DNA from: Vibrio tasmaniensis
Lineage (GTDB): Bacteria > Pseudomonadota > Gammaproteobacteria > Enterobacterales > Vibrionaceae
Direction: 5' to 3'
Length of the DNA stretch: 64,000 bases
NCBI RefSeq assembly: GCF_024347635.1
Contig: NZ_AP025510.1
Coordinates: 868,001-932,000, forward strand
This document shows, piece by piece, positions 9,473 through 19,261 of this stretch. A program made the position numbers and the translations under genes. The notes beneath the pieces are model-generated. The model made no database searches. It was given only the letters and a program-made list of their open reading frames with translations, and was not told where the DNA came from. The number at the start of each line of letters is the position of its first letter. Within the stretch, counting starts at the first letter, position 1.

Positions 9473-10526
9473 CGAAATTGTTCCACAACAAGCAGAAGGT
9501 GGTGAAGGGCTTGATGTCGCAAGTGTTGATATCGAGTCTATCTCAGGCGAAGAGCGCGCTGCGATCTTGTTGCTAAGTTTAAGTGAAGAAGATGCTGCGG
9601 GTATCATTCGCCACCTAGAACCTAAACAGGTTCAACGTGTTGGTAGTGCAATGGCACGTTCAACGGATTGGTCTCAAGAAAAAGTAGGTGCTGTGCACCG
9701 TGCTTTCCTAGATGATATTCAGAAGTACACCAACATCGGCATGGGCAGCGAAGACTTTATGCGTAATGCGTTGGTAGCTGCGCTGGGCGAAGATAAGGCG
9801 AATAACCTTGTTGATCAAATCCTTCTGGGTACAGGCTCTAAAGGTTTGGATTCGCTTAAGTGGATGGATCCTCGTCAGGTGGCAAGCATCATTATCAACG
9901 AGCACCCACAGATTCAAACGATCGTATTGTCTTACTTGGAATCGGATCAGTCTGCAGAGATCTTATCTCAATTCCCTGAGCGTGTTCGTCTTGATTTGAT
10001 GATGCGTATTGCTAACCTTGAAGAAGTTCAACCTTCAGCTCTCGCTGAATTGAATGAAATCATGGAGAAACAGTTTGCGGGTCAAGCGGGAGCTCAAGCT
10101 GCCAAAATTGGTGGCCTGAAAGCCGCTGCTGAGATCATGAACTACATGGACAATAATGTAGAAGGCATCTTGATGGGGCAAATTCGAGATCAAGACGAAG
10201 ACATGGCAACCCAGATCCAGGATCTTATGTTTGTCTTTGAAAACCTTATCGAAGTTGATGACCAAGGTGTTCAACGACTGCTGCGTGATGTTCCACAAGA
10301 CGTTCTACAGAAAGCACTTAAAGGTGCAGATGAAGGCCTACGTGAGAAGATCTTCAAGAACATGTCTACGCGTGCAGCTGATATGATGAGAGATGATATA
10401 GAGGCGATGCCGCCAGTTAAAGTCTCTGATGTAGAAGCGGCTCAGAAAGAGATCTTGGGTATTGCGAGGAAGATGGCAGACAGTGGCGAGATTATGCTGT
10501 CTGGTGGCGCCGACGAGTTCCTTTAA
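9465..10526 (+). CDS. fliG: Flagellar motor switch protein FliG
   Basis: FliG is the rotor protein that couples to the stator and, with FliM and FliN, sets rotation direction. It has 353 residues with the N-terminal FliF-binding domain, a middle domain with HPQ (EHPQIQTIVLSYL) and a C-terminal charged torque helix region (KALKGADEGLREKIFKNMSTRAADMMRDD). It overlaps the end of fliF by 8 bases. An intrinsic terminator lies just after its stop, although the operon continues into fliH. Confidence 0.97.
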   Translation: MANEIVPQQAEGGEGLDVASVDIESISGEERAAILLLSLSEEDAAGIIRHLEPKQVQRVGSAMARSTDWSQEKVGAVHRAFLDDIQKYTNIGMGSEDFMRNALVAALGEDKANNLVDQILLGTGSKGLDSLKWMDPRQVASIIINEHPQIQTIVLSYLESDQSAEILSQFPERVRLDLMMRIANLEEVQPSALAELNEIMEKQFAGQAGAQAAKIGGLKAAAEIMNYMDNNVEGILMGQIRDQDEDMATQIQDLMFVFENLIEVDDQGVQRLLRDVPQDVLQKALKGADEGLREKIFKNMSTRAADMMRDDIEAMPPVKVSDVEAAQKEILGIARKMADSGEIMLSGGADEFL

Positions 10527-10541
10527 TACAGAAACCTCAAG

Positions 10542-10568
10542 AGCCCCACATTGTTGGGGCTTTTCTTT
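10542..10568 (+). terminator. Intrinsic terminator in the fliG-fliH gap
   Basis: The stem AGCCCCA (10542-10548) pairs with TGGGGCT (10555-10561) over a 6-base loop, followed by TTTT-C-TTT. It lies inside the fli operon and may attenuate transcription into fliH and fliI. Confidence 0.75.
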
Positions 10569-10652
10569 ATCCAACCTCAAACTACAGATTAACTACCGTG
10601 TAATTGCTTGAATCTACAACGCAGTTGGACGCACTCATAGATAGGTACTGAT

Positions 10653-11453
10653 ATGTCAGGTGATAGAAAACGCGGCTTCCTTCGCCCTGAAGAAGATAAT
10701 ACGGTTGCCCAGCCTCAGAAATGGGGGCTGCCTGACTATACCTCTGATGTGAATAAGCAAGCCAAAGAAACGGCTTTTAACTACGATCCTGGTTGGATGC
10801 CGACGGTTGAAGAAGCCATCGAAGATGAAGAACTGGTTCTAACTGAAGACCAAATCGAACTGATCAAGCAAGGGGCTTATCAAGAAGGGCTTCATCAAGG
10901 GCAAGAAGCTGGTTTTAAACAAGGGTACGACAAAGGCAAAGAAGAAGGGTTTGCTGCAGGCCACGAAGAAGGCAACCAAGCCGGAAAACTTGAAGGTGTG
11001 ACTGCGGGTCAAGAGTACATTCAACAGCAAGTTGCCATCTTTATGGGACTCGCCAACCAATTCGCTCAACCATTAGAGTTGATGAATGCTCAGGTTGAGA
11101 AGCAATTGGTCGACATGGTACTGACCATGGTTAAAGAAGTGGTTCATGTTGAAGTACAAACCAACCCACAAATTATATTAGATACCGTGAAAGAATCGGT
11201 AGAGTCACTGCCAATCTCTGGTCACGCGATCACATTGAAGCTAAACCCTGAAGACGTTGCAATAATACGCTCAGCGTATGGTGAAACGGAATTGGACTGT
11301 CGTAATTGGACGTTGGTATCAGAGCCTGCGCTTAACCGTGGTGATGTCCAAATTGAAGCGGGTGAGTCGAGTGTTAACTACCGCATGGAAGAGCGCGTGA
11401 AGAACGTTATTCAAAGCTTCTGTGGTGTAAACCGTCATCAAGGTCATGAGTAA
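10653..11453 (+). CDS. fliH: Flagellar export ATPase regulator FliH
   Basis: FliH is the peripheral stalk of the export ATPase: it binds FliI and docks it to the C ring and export gate. The 266-residue protein has the typical Gly-rich helical repeat in the middle (about 75-120, repeated E/Q-G-x-x-x-G units such as [20 protein letters not shown]) and a C-terminal V/F-ATPase-like domain. Its stop overlaps the fliI start (TAATG). It is separated from fliG by a 126-base gap holding a terminator. Confidence 0.95.
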   Translation: MSGDRKRGFLRPEEDNTVAQPQKWGLPDYTSDVNKQAKETAFNYDPGWMPTVEEAIEDEELVLTEDQIELIKQGAYQEGLHQGQEAGFKQGYDKGKEEGFAAGHEEGNQAGKLEGVTAGQEYIQQQVAIFMGLANQFAQPLELMNAQVEKQLVDMVLTMVKEVVHVEVQTNPQIILDTVKESVESLPISGHAITLKLNPEDVAIIRSAYGETELDCRNWTLVSEPALNRGDVQIEAGESSVNYRMEERVKNVIQSFCGVNRHQGHE

Positions 11454-12772
11454 TGCTTGAGTTAGCGAACCGTCTCAGTCAATACAAAGTCGAAGGGCTA
11501 AAGTCGCGACCAATTGCATCGGGCAAACTCGTTCGTGTTGTTGGTCTAACGCTTGAGGCGACCGGCTGTAAAGCACCTATCGGCAGCTTATGCTTGGTCG
11601 AAACTATGTCTGGTCAGATGGAGGCCGAAGTTGTTGGCTTCTCTGGCGATAACCTGTTTTTGATGCCGAGTGAACAAATTACTGGGATCTTACCAGGTGC
11701 TCGCGTGACACCGATGACATCAGAAAGCGGTATCCCTGTTGGAATGGAGTTACTTGGTCGTGTTATCGACGGTGTCGGTAATCCACTTGATGGGCTAGGT
11801 CCAATCTATACCGAGCAACGCGCTTCATTTAACGCCGAGCCAATCAACCCTTTAGCTCGTAAACCTATCTCAGAGCCACTTGACGTTGGCTTGAAAGCGA
11901 TTAATGGCTTGTTAACGGTGGGCAAAGGGCAGCGTATCGGCTTGTTTGCGGGTTCCGGTGTGGGTAAGTCGGTTACGCTTGGGATGATGACTCGTGGTAC
12001 AACCGCGCAAGTGGTTGTGGTGGGGTTGATTGGTGAGCGTGGACGCGAAGTGAAAGAATTTATTGAAGAGATCCTTGGCGAAGATGGTCGTAAGCGATCC
12101 GTTGTGGTCGCTGCTCCTGCGGATTCATCGCCATTAATGCGATTGAAAGGCTGTCAGACCGCACTGGCTGTAGCCGAGTACTTCCGCGACCAAGGTTTAG
12201 ATGTACTACTACTGATGGACTCATTGACCCGTTTCGCTCAGGCGCAGCGTGAAATTGCTCTGTCTGTCGGTGAACCGCCAGCGACTAAAGGTTATCCGCC
12301 ATCAGTATTCGCCAAGCTTCCTGCGCTGGTGGAACGAGCGGGTAACGGCAGCGACGAACAAGGTTCTATCACCGCTTTCTTTACCGTGTTAACCGAAGGT
12401 GATGACTTACAAGACCCTATTGCCGATGCATCGCGAGCGATTCTAGATGGTCACATTGTTTTATCTCGTGAGATGGCGGATGCTGGGCATTATCCTGCGA
12501 TTGATGTTGAGAAATCAGTCAGTCGTGTTATGCCTCAAATCACCACTGAAGAACATGTCTTGATGTCGAAAGCGGTTCGCCAAGTGTTGTCTATTTGTCG
12601 TAAGAACCAAGATTTGGTATCTATTGGCGCCTATAAACCGGGGACAGACCCAGCTATTGATAGTGCCTTCACTTTGAAACCAAGATTGGACGAGTACTTA
12701 CAACAGAAAATGAAAGAAACGGTTCCCTATGACATGTGCGTTAACATGTTAAAGCATGTATTAGGCGGTTAG
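11453..12772 (+). CDS. fliI: Flagellum-specific export ATPase FliI
   Basis: FliI is the hexameric ATPase of the flagellar type III export system. The 439-residue protein has the F1-beta-like fold with Walker A GSGVGKS (about 166-172), the export-ATPase signature around 180-200 ([15 protein letters not shown]) and Walker B ([13 protein letters not shown]). It starts inside the fliH stop codon, so translation is coupled. fliJ follows after 22 bases. Confidence 0.97.
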   Translation: MLELANRLSQYKVEGLKSRPIASGKLVRVVGLTLEATGCKAPIGSLCLVETMSGQMEAEVVGFSGDNLFLMPSEQITGILPGARVTPMTSESGIPVGMELLGRVIDGVGNPLDGLGPIYTEQRASFNAEPINPLARKPISEPLDVGLKAINGLLTVGKGQRIGLFAGSGVGKSVTLGMMTRGTTAQVVVVGLIGERGREVKEFIEEILGEDGRKRSVVVAAPADSSPLMRLKGCQTALAVAEYFRDQGLDVLLLMDSLTRFAQAQREIALSVGEPPATKGYPPSVFAKLPALVERAGNGSDEQGSITAFFTVLTEGDDLQDPIADASRAILDGHIVLSREMADAGHYPAIDVEKSVSRVMPQITTEEHVLMSKAVRQVLSICRKNQDLVSIGAYKPGTDPAIDSAFTLKPRLDEYLQQKMKETVPYDMCVNMLKHVLGG

Positions 12773-12794
12773 GCCGTGTTGAATAAGGTCAATC

Positions 12795-13232
12795 ATGGAT
12801 AACGCGTTAGAATTTCTTCTCGATCAAGCGAAAGACCAAGAGAACCAAGCCGTATTGGCGCTGAATCAAGCGAATGTCGAGCTTCAGGGTTACTACGAAC
12901 AGGTTGAACAGATCGAAAAATATCGACTTGATTACTGTCAGCAACTTGTTGACCGAGGTAAGGCCGGATTAACCGCTAGCCAATATGGTCACTTAAACCG
13001 TTTCTTAACTCAATTAGATGAAACGCTCTCTAAGCAGAGAGAAGCGGAACACCACTTTAAGAATCAGGTCGATAACTGCCAAAACTATTGGATGGAGTTA
13101 CGAAAAAAGCGTAAATCCTACGAGTGGTTGATGGAGAAAAAGCAGAAAGAGAAAGCAAAGCTGCAAGACCAAAGAGAGCAAAAGCAAATGGATGAGTTCT
13201 CGACTCTGTTATATAGCCGAAAGAAAATGTGA
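12795..13232 (+). CDS. fliJ: Flagellar export protein FliJ
   Basis: FliJ is the small coiled-coil stalk of the FliI ATPase and escorts export chaperones. The 145 residues are almost all helical and rich in Gln, Glu and Lys, as expected of the family. It sits directly after fliI. The 182 bases to fliK contain a sigma-54-like site rather than close coupling, so a new transcription unit may start after this gene. Confidence 0.92.
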   Translation: MDNALEFLLDQAKDQENQAVLALNQANVELQGYYEQVEQIEKYRLDYCQQLVDRGKAGLTASQYGHLNRFLTQLDETLSKQREAEHHFKNQVDNCQNYWMELRKKRKSYEWLMEKKQKEKAKLQDQREQKQMDEFSTLLYSRKKM

Positions 13233-13288
13233 CCTTAAACCTCGAATGACGCGGGTGCTGTTATCCAGACGACCTAATTAAAATTTAT

Positions 13289-13304
13289 AGGCATGTTTCT
13301 TGCT
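13289..13304 (+). promoter_or_regulatory. Probable sigma-54 promoter upstream of fliK
   Basis: AGGCATG, four bases, TTGCT keeps the GG and GC dinucleotides 10 bases apart and differs from the -24/-12 consensus only at two less critical positions. It lies about 110 bases before fliK inside what is usually drawn as one operon. Confidence 0.65.
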
Positions 13305-13414
13305 CTGTCTTATATAAAATTGCGCGTTGTGTCTAGCTAAGGCATAAATCGTATCCGACTTTCTTTTTGTTGCCTGATGAATGGCGGCAAAGCTAGTAGA
13401 TAGAGCTTGTATAT

Positions 13415-15526
13415 ATGAATGTTAGTCTTTCCTCAAATTCAGCGGCCAACAAAACGTCATCGTTGTTGGACTCCGGTACTGCCTCTTCAAAGGTAGAGGA
13501 AACTGGAGACTCTAAAGGTTTCTTTGAGTCTTTTAAAGAAGCGCTAGGCTTTGAAGAGAGTGACAGCAAAACAACAGTGAAAGATGCAGAAAACACTGAG
13601 AAATCTGATGCTAAGCAGGATTCTACCGAAGATGAAGCGTCAGCTGAAGTTAAGAAAGGTGATTCAGTTGAATCTGATGCGACTGGCGAAGTAAGCGAAG
13701 CGAAAAGCGAGCAAATGGCTTCAGAAGTCGAGGGTGAGAACACCACGGATAAAACCTCTTCAGAGGCAGAGTCTGGTACTGAGTCACAACTGAAAGCCAA
13801 TTCAGCAGATAATAGTACTATGCCTAACAAGGTGGATGGTAAACAAGAGCAGTCTACGACCAACGATTCTAAAGAACAGACTGATCAACCCAAAGTTCAG
13901 GCTTCATCTACGGCAAATGAATCGACCCAGGCATCGCAAGCGACGGCAGCGATGAATGAAGGGAACAAGTTATTAGGCCAGTTGGATGAGGCAAACAAAA
14001 CGCTAAATCAGACACCTAACGGCAAAGCTTTGCCACAACAGGCTCAGGTAGACCAAGCTCAAGGTAATATCCCGGGAGCTACTGTTGCAGGTCTTACACC
14101 TGCGGGCGAAGTGAGTAAACAGATAAACCAAACCGATGCAACGAATCAAGATGGTACACTAGAAGTTGATTCTGAAATTGCTGTGCTTACTGGTGGAAAG
14201 GGTGTTTCCCAACTGACCGATGATGAAATCCGACAGTTGATGGATAAAGGCGTCACTCCCGAGCAAATTGAAGCCAGTATGAACCGAGAGCTGAGTCAAA
14301 TGAATGCGGCTAGCGCTACAGCGGCCGAACAGAGCCAAGCGCTCTCAGCTGCGGATATTGAGCTTGCTAAGCAGGTTGACGCCCATACCAAAGCACTAAA
14401 ACAATTGAATGGACAAATCGAATCAGAACAGTCTGTTGTCGATAGCTTGCTTCAGAAGCAACAGGGCGGCGCTAAATTGACGGCCGACGAACAAGCCGCT
14501 CTGACTCAAGCGACATTGAAATTACAGACATTGAATCAACAGCTAACCAATGTTCAACAGCAAGCTACGGCGTTACTAAGCCAAGAGCCGAATATGAACA
14601 GCGCATCCGGCGAACCTGCTGCTATTGATTGGGATAATACGGATTCAAGCGAAACTAAAGCTTTAGCTGCGGCAGCATCAACAGCAGCTGTAGCGATGGC
14701 TGCACAACAAGTGTCAGCGCAGGCCGCTTCTCAATCAACAAACAATGCTCTTACGGATAAGGCAGCAATGCTGCACGCCAACAATGCACATGTAGCCGCT
14801 CAACAAGCTAATGTTGCTTCACCTCAGCAGCAAGCAACGTTGGATCCAGCTTTAACCGCGCAAGGGATCGCGATGAATGCAGCACCAGTCACTACAAAAG
14901 CAGGCTCTACTGATGCGCTTCTTAAAGCGGGCGCAGGTGCCGCTGCATTGTCAGGCTTGGGTAAAGCTGGCGCGAAAGACGATTCTAAAGACTCGACCTT
15001 TGCTCAGCAGATCGCTTCTGCGGCGGGTGCACAAGGTACAGCCACAGTAGGTTCAGCTCCGACACGAGCAGAAATTCAAGCGGCTCAACAGGCTCCTTTG
15101 CAGCTCACTAAAGAGCTAGCCAACGAGCAGGTGGCAGAAAAAGTACAAATGATGATGTCTAAGAACCTTAAGAACTTGGATATCCGTCTTGACCCACCAG
15201 AGTTGGGGCAGATGAAAATTCGCATGACCATGAATAATGACGTGGCGAACGTGCACTTTACTGTCGGTAGCCAACAAGCGAGAGAGGTTATTGAACAAAC
15301 CTTACCTCGTTTGAGGGAGATGCTTGCTCAGCAAGGGATGCAGCTTGCTGAGTCTTCAGTTCAGCAGCAGAATTCTGGTCAGGGGCAAGACAGGTACAAC
15401 AATGGTGAGCAACAATCAGGCTCTAACCGTATAAATGATGGTCAAGGTGATGAAAACCTTGATAGCAACAGCAATCTTGAATTGAATGTCACGTCAAAGC
15501 GTGATGGAATTAGTTATTATGCCTAG
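13415..15526 (+). CDS. fliK: Flagellar hook-length control protein FliK
   Basis: FliK is exported during hook assembly, measures hook length and switches FlhB to filament-type export. The 703-residue product has a long, low-complexity N-terminal and central region rich in Ser, Glu, Ala and Gln, with no Cys, and a C-terminal Flg_hook domain (about 585-650) with LDIRLDPPELGQMKIRM. The tail is Gln/Asn-rich and disordered. It is longer than the roughly 400-residue enterobacterial form. The ATG at 13415 has only a weak ribosome site. Confidence 0.93.
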   Translation: MNVSLSSNSAANKTSSLLDSGTASSKVEETGDSKGFFESFKEALGFEESDSKTTVKDAENTEKSDAKQDSTEDEASAEVKKGDSVESDATGEVSEAKSEQMASEVEGENTTDKTSSEAESGTESQLKANSADNSTMPNKVDGKQEQSTTNDSKEQTDQPKVQASSTANESTQASQATAAMNEGNKLLGQLDEANKTLNQTPNGKALPQQAQVDQAQGNIPGATVAGLTPAGEVSKQINQTDATNQDGTLEVDSEIAVLTGGKGVSQLTDDEIRQLMDKGVTPEQIEASMNRELSQMNAASATAAEQSQALSAADIELAKQVDAHTKALKQLNGQIESEQSVVDSLLQKQQGGAKLTADEQAALTQATLKLQTLNQQLTNVQQQATALLSQEPNMNSASGEPAAIDWDNTDSSETKALAAAASTAAVAMAAQQVSAQAASQSTNNALTDKAAMLHANNAHVAAQQANVASPQQQATLDPALTAQGIAMNAAPVTTKAGSTDALLKAGAGAAALSGLGKAGAKDDSKDSTFAQQIASAAGAQGTATVGSAPTRAEIQAAQQAPLQLTKELANEQVAEKVQMMMSKNLKNLDIRLDPPELGQMKIRMTMNNDVANVHFTVGSQQAREVIEQTLPRLREMLAQQGMQLAESSVQQQNSGQGQDRYNNGEQQSGSNRINDGQGDENLDSNSNLELNVTSKRDGISYYA

Positions 15527-15540
15527 TATCAGGCTAAAAC

Positions 15541-15620
15541 ACTTAGCTAATAGAAAGAACGCTTAGTTAATAGAAAAAACCGTTAGTTAATAGACAAAAC
15601 CGTTAGTTAATAGAAAGAAC
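15541..15620. repeat. 20-bp tandem repeat, four units, between fliK and fliL
   Basis: Four consecutive 20-bp units (15541-15560, 15561-15580, 15581-15600, 15601-15620) share a core TTAGTTAATAGAAAAAAC with few changes. A decayed fifth unit may lie at 15521-15540 across the fliK stop. The array fills nearly all of the 112-base fliK-fliL gap. Confidence 0.95.
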
Positions 15621-15638
15621 AGGAAGTTAGAGCTGAAT

Positions 15639-16127
15639 ATGGCAGAAGAACAAGAAACACCGAAAGGAAAGAGTAAGCTTCTTATTATCGTTATCGCGGT
15701 TGTTGTGCTGTTACTTGGAGGTGGTGGTGCCGCATTTTTCTTAATGGGTTCCGATGATAAAGCTGAGAGTGCTGGATCGTCAGCTGAGGTTCAATTCATG
15801 GACGCTGATCCAGTGGTCTATGTTAATGTGCCTCAAGCTTTCTTATTTAACGTTACGGGCGATAAGAAAGATCGCTTAGTTCAGATAAAAGTACAGCTGA
15901 TGGTACGTGGTATGAAGAATGAAGTTCTCGCTCGATACCACTCTCCACTTGTTGAAAGCGCACTACTTGCTACATTCGCTTCGGCGACGGTCGATCAATT
16001 ACGATCTCCTGCCGGCAGAGTTGAACTGCGGAACAAGGCGACTGAAGATATTAAAGCAAGCTTAACTCAAGCTGTTGGCCAGCCGGTCATTGAAAAAGTG
16101 TTATTCACTGACTTTGTAATTCAATAG
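15639..16127 (+). CDS. fliL: Flagellar basal-body-associated protein FliL
   Basis: FliL is a single-pass inner-membrane protein that surrounds the stator and supports torque. The 162 residues have a short cytoplasmic N-terminus, one membrane helix (about 14-36, LLIIVIAVVVLLLGGGGAAFF) and a periplasmic domain with the family end (VIEKVLFTDFVIQ). It follows the 20-bp repeat array and precedes fliM by 7 bases. Confidence 0.95.
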   Translation: MAEEQETPKGKSKLLIIVIAVVVLLLGGGGAAFFLMGSDDKAESAGSSAEVQFMDADPVVYVNVPQAFLFNVTGDKKDRLVQIKVQLMVRGMKNEVLARYHSPLVESALLATFASATVDQLRSPAGRVELRNKATEDIKASLTQAVGQPVIEKVLFTDFVIQ

Positions 16128-16134
16128 GTAATAT

Positions 16135-17178
16135 GTGACCGATTTATTAAGCCAAGACGAAATTGATGCGCTATTACATGGCGTTGATGATGTTGAAGAC
16201 GTTGAAGATGTCTTAGAAACCGAAAGTGACAATACGGTCAATTTTGATTTCTCATCACAAGATCGAATCGTTCGTGGTCGAATGCCGACCCTTGAACTTA
16301 TTAACGAGCGTTTCGCACGTCATATGCGTATTAGCTTGTTTAATATGTTGCGTAAGACGGCTGAAGTGTCGATCAACGGCGTACAGATGATGAAATTTGG
16401 TGAGTACCAGAACACACTCTATGTACCCACAAGTTTAAACATGGTTCGCTTCCGCCCGTTAAAAGGTACTGCGCTAATCACGATGGAAGCTCGGCTTGTT
16501 TTCATTCTCGTAGAGAACTTTTTTGGTGGTGATGGTCGTTTTCACGCCAAGATTGAAGGTCGCGAATTTACACCAACAGAAAGACGAATTATTCAGTTAC
16601 TACTGAAAATTGTTTTTGAAGATTACAAAGAAGCTTGGTCTCCCGTGATGGGCGTTGAGTTTGAATACTTGGACTCTGAAGTAAACCCAAGTATGGCTAA
16701 CATTGTGAGCCCTACCGAAGTGATTGTTGTGAGTTCATTTCACATTGAAGTCGATGGCGGCGGCGGTGATTTCCATGTGGTTATGCCTTACTCAATGGTT
16801 GAGCCGATTCGTGAACTGCTGGATGCTGGTGTCCAATCAGATAAAATGGAAACCGACGTTCGCTGGAGTTCAGCATTGCGTGATGAAATCATGGATGTGC
16901 CAGTTAACTTCCGTGTCAATTTGCTCGAGCAAGATATCTCTTTGCGTGATTTGATGGAACTTCGTCCTGGGGATGTTATCCCGATGAATATGCCTGAGCA
17001 TGCAACCATGTTTGTTGAAGAGCTGCCGACCTATCGTGTGAAAATGGGCCGTTCTGGTGAGAAGCTCGCGGTACAGATTTCTGAAAAAATTGAAAGACCT
17101 CATGTGGTCAAAACCGATCTCGCCTTTCTTGGCAAAGACTTAATGTCTGAGCTGGAAAATAGTGAAGATGAAGAATAG
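16135..17178 (+). CDS. fliM: Flagellar motor switch protein FliM
   Basis: FliM is the C-ring protein that binds phosphorylated CheY and reverses the motor. The 347 residues start with the CheY-binding peptide LLSQDEIDALLHG (4-16), followed by the CheC-like middle domain (GEYQNTLYVPTS; VENFFGGDGR) and a C-terminal SpoA/FliN-like domain. The start is GTG at 16135 with AGGTAAT just upstream, and an overlapping out-of-frame ATG at 16133. fliN follows 29 bases later. Confidence 0.97.
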   Translation: MTDLLSQDEIDALLHGVDDVEDVEDVLETESDNTVNFDFSSQDRIVRGRMPTLELINERFARHMRISLFNMLRKTAEVSINGVQMMKFGEYQNTLYVPTSLNMVRFRPLKGTALITMEARLVFILVENFFGGDGRFHAKIEGREFTPTERRIIQLLLKIVFEDYKEAWSPVMGVEFEYLDSEVNPSMANIVSPTEVIVVSSFHIEVDGGGGDFHVVMPYSMVEPIRELLDAGVQSDKMETDVRWSSALRDEIMDVPVNFRVNLLEQDISLRDLMELRPGDVIPMNMPEHATMFVEELPTYRVKMGRSGEKLAVQISEKIERPHVVKTDLAFLGKDLMSELENSEDEE

Positions 17179-17207
17179 CAAAGTAGATAAAAGTATAGGA
17201 ATTGGTA

Positions 17208-17618
17208 ATGGAACCTAGTGAAGATCAAAAGCTAGCAGACGAATGGGCTGCAGCACTTGGTGAAGACCCTTCAGCGCCGTCAATTGATGTTGATGATGTT
17301 CTCGCGGCACCACTTGATGAGTTAACCGACTCATCGTCTCCAATTTCAGAAGATGAGCGTCGTAAGCTGGATACCATTATGGATATCCCAGTGACTATCT
17401 CAATGGAAGTCGGCCGCTCTCAAATTAGTATCCGTAACTTACTTCAATTGAACCAAGGTTCGGTTGTTGAGCTAGATAGAATTGCTGGTGAGTCACTTGA
17501 CGTGATGGTTAACGGCACTCTGATTGCTCATGGAGAAGTGGTTGTGGTGAATGACAAATTTGGTATTCGTTTGACAGACGTTATTAGTCAAACAGAACGA
17601 ATTAAGAAGTTGCGTTAA
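17208..17618 (+). CDS. fliN: Flagellar motor switch protein FliN
   Basis: FliN forms the bottom of the C ring and docks export cargo through FliH. The 136-residue protein has an acidic N-terminal tail and the SpoA domain (about 60-135) with MDIPVTISMEVGRSQISIRNLLQL. An in-frame TTG at 17202 could add two residues. I chose the ATG at 17208 because AGGA at 17197-17200 is at the right distance. The stop overlaps the fliO start (TAATG). Confidence 0.96.
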   Translation: MEPSEDQKLADEWAAALGEDPSAPSIDVDDVLAAPLDELTDSSSPISEDERRKLDTIMDIPVTISMEVGRSQISIRNLLQLNQGSVVELDRIAGESLDVMVNGTLIAHGEVVVVNDKFGIRLTDVISQTERIKKLR

Positions 17619-18058
17619 TGGGCTTCTTGTCTCAAAGACTGGCGGGCTCTTCTCTCGGAATGACAGGTTTGTCTCGCAGAGTCTTGGGAGTAGGGCTACT
17701 AGCTACTCCTTCTATTGCCTTTGCGGCAGCGCCCCCTTCTCTCGATTTAGCGACCACCTTTGGGTCGCTAATTTTCGTTATAGCCTTCATTTTATTTATT
17801 GCTTGGCTACTGAAGCGAATGCAAGTGCCTGCGATGTCGAATCAACAAGGTTTGGCTATTGTTAGGCAAATTCCGGTAGGCACAAAAGAACGTATTGCCA
17901 TTGTACAAGCGGGTGATGAACAGTTCTTGGTTGGCATTACTACACAATCGATTCAGCTGATCTCTAAGCTCGATAAACCTCTTACTCAGGAGATGCTGGA
18001 AAAAAGTACATTTTCAAGTCAGCTTTCCCAGCTAATAAAAAAAGATGCAAACAAGTAA
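17618..18058 (+). CDS. fliO: Flagellar biosynthetic protein FliO
   Basis: FliO is a membrane scaffold needed to assemble the FliP ring of the export gate. The 146 residues have a basic N-terminus, a hydrophobic signal-like segment, a membrane helix (about 47-66, [18 protein letters not shown]) and a small cytoplasmic domain. It starts within the fliN stop codon and its 3' end overlaps the fliP reading frame by 14 bases, so N-O-P translation looks coupled. Confidence 0.9.
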   Translation: MGFLSQRLAGSSLGMTGLSRRVLGVGLLATPSIAFAAAPPSLDLATTFGSLIFVIAFILFIAWLLKRMQVPAMSNQQGLAIVRQIPVGTKERIAIVQAGDEQFLVGITTQSIQLISKLDKPLTQEMLEKSTFSSQLSQLIKKDANK

Positions 18059-18974
18059 CGGATTTTTGAATCCATTTTACTTTTGCCATGCCGGATTTTT
18101 CCGTACGGTGAAAGTGTGGTTGGTTCAGCTCATTATATTCTGCTCTCTCGTATTTAGCGTGTCAGTATTTGCACAGGTTGAAGATGGGACTGTCATTCCT
18201 GCGAATACCGCTGGATCTGAGTCGGTCACCATCAGTACGATGCAGCAAGATCAAGCCCAATCGAAGACTATGACCACTGGTAGCTTAACCGGTAATGGTG
18301 GCGGTATCCCTGCCTTTACCATGACCACCAATGCCAATGGGGGTGAAGACTACTCGATTAACCTGCAAATTCTTGCGTTGATGACCATGCTTGGCTTCTT
18401 GCCGGCGATGGTTATTTTGATGACATCGTTCACTCGTATTGTGGTTGTGATGTCTATTTTGCGTCAGGCAATGGGTCTTCAACAAACACCTTCAAACCAA
18501 GTGATTATTGGCATTGCGATATTTCTGACCTTCTTCATCATGTCGCCAGTAATCAGTCAGGTAAATGAACAAGCAGTTCAGCCTTATTTGAATGAACAGA
18601 TATCAGCGCGACAGGCGTTTGATGTTGCCCAAGGGCCGATTAAGTCTTTTATGCTTAAACAGACTCGAATCAAAGATCTTGAAACTTTCGTTGAGATATC
18701 CGGTGCGCAAGTAACCAACCCAGAAGATGTTTCAATGGCGGTTCTGATTCCTGCGTTTATCACGTCTGAATTGAAAACAGCTTTCCAGATAGGCTTTATG
18801 TTGTTCTTGCCGTTCCTAATTATCGACTTAGTGGTGGCATCAGTTTTGATGGCCATGGGTATGATGATGTTGTCACCAATGATTGTATCGTTGCCGTTTA
18901 AGTTGATGTTGTTCGTTCTTGTTGATGGTTGGAATTTGATACTCTCCACACTCGCCGGCAGTTTTGCCTTGTAG
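18045..18974 (+). CDS. fliP: Flagellar export gate protein FliP
   Basis: FliP is a core membrane subunit of the export gate (FliP5-FliQ4-FliR1). The C-terminal 200 residues carry the family's membrane helices and signatures ([38 protein letters not shown]). The N-terminus has a cleavable signal peptide ending near VSVFAQ. The start at 18045 overlaps fliO and gives an unusually long pre-signal stretch. A GTG at about 18110 would give a more normal length, so the exact start is uncertain. Confidence 0.94.
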   Translation: MQTSNGFLNPFYFCHAGFFRTVKVWLVQLIIFCSLVFSVSVFAQVEDGTVIPANTAGSESVTISTMQQDQAQSKTMTTGSLTGNGGGIPAFTMTTNANGGEDYSINLQILALMTMLGFLPAMVILMTSFTRIVVVMSILRQAMGLQQTPSNQVIIGIAIFLTFFIMSPVISQVNEQAVQPYLNEQISARQAFDVAQGPIKSFMLKQTRIKDLETFVEISGAQVTNPEDVSMAVLIPAFITSELKTAFQIGFMLFLPFLIIDLVVASVLMAMGMMMLSPMIVSLPFKLMLFVLVDGWNLILSTLAGSFAL

Positions 18975-18985
18975 CTGGGGGAAGC

Positions 18986-19255
18986 ATGAATCCTGAAATA
19001 TTCGTAGATTTGTTCCAAGATGCCCTTTGGATGGTACTAATTATGGTTTGCGCCATAATTATTCCTAGCCTGCTGATTGGTTTGGTTGTGGCTGTTTTCC
19101 AAGCGGCTACTTCGATCAATGAACAAACTTTAAGTTTCCTACCACGTTTGATCGTGACGTTATTAGCGTTGATGATGTTTGCACATTGGATGACCCAAAT
19201 GATGATGGAGTTCTTTTTCGAACTCATCGAACGCTTGCCACAAGTTCTTTACTAA
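18986..19255 (+). CDS. fliQ: Flagellar export gate protein FliQ
   Basis: FliQ is the small two-helix subunit of the export gate. From the ATG at 18986 it has 89 residues (MNPEIFVDLFQDALWMVLIM...), the normal family size, with two hydrophobic helices and the EQTLSFLPRL signature. The reading frame is open further upstream to 18929, but a strong GGGGGA site at 18976-18982 fixes the start. fliR begins 6 bases after its stop. Confidence 0.96.
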   Translation: MNPEIFVDLFQDALWMVLIMVCAIIIPSLLIGLVVAVFQAATSINEQTLSFLPRLIVTLLALMMFAHWMTQMMMEFFFELIERLPQVLY

Positions 19256-19261
19256 ACCGAT

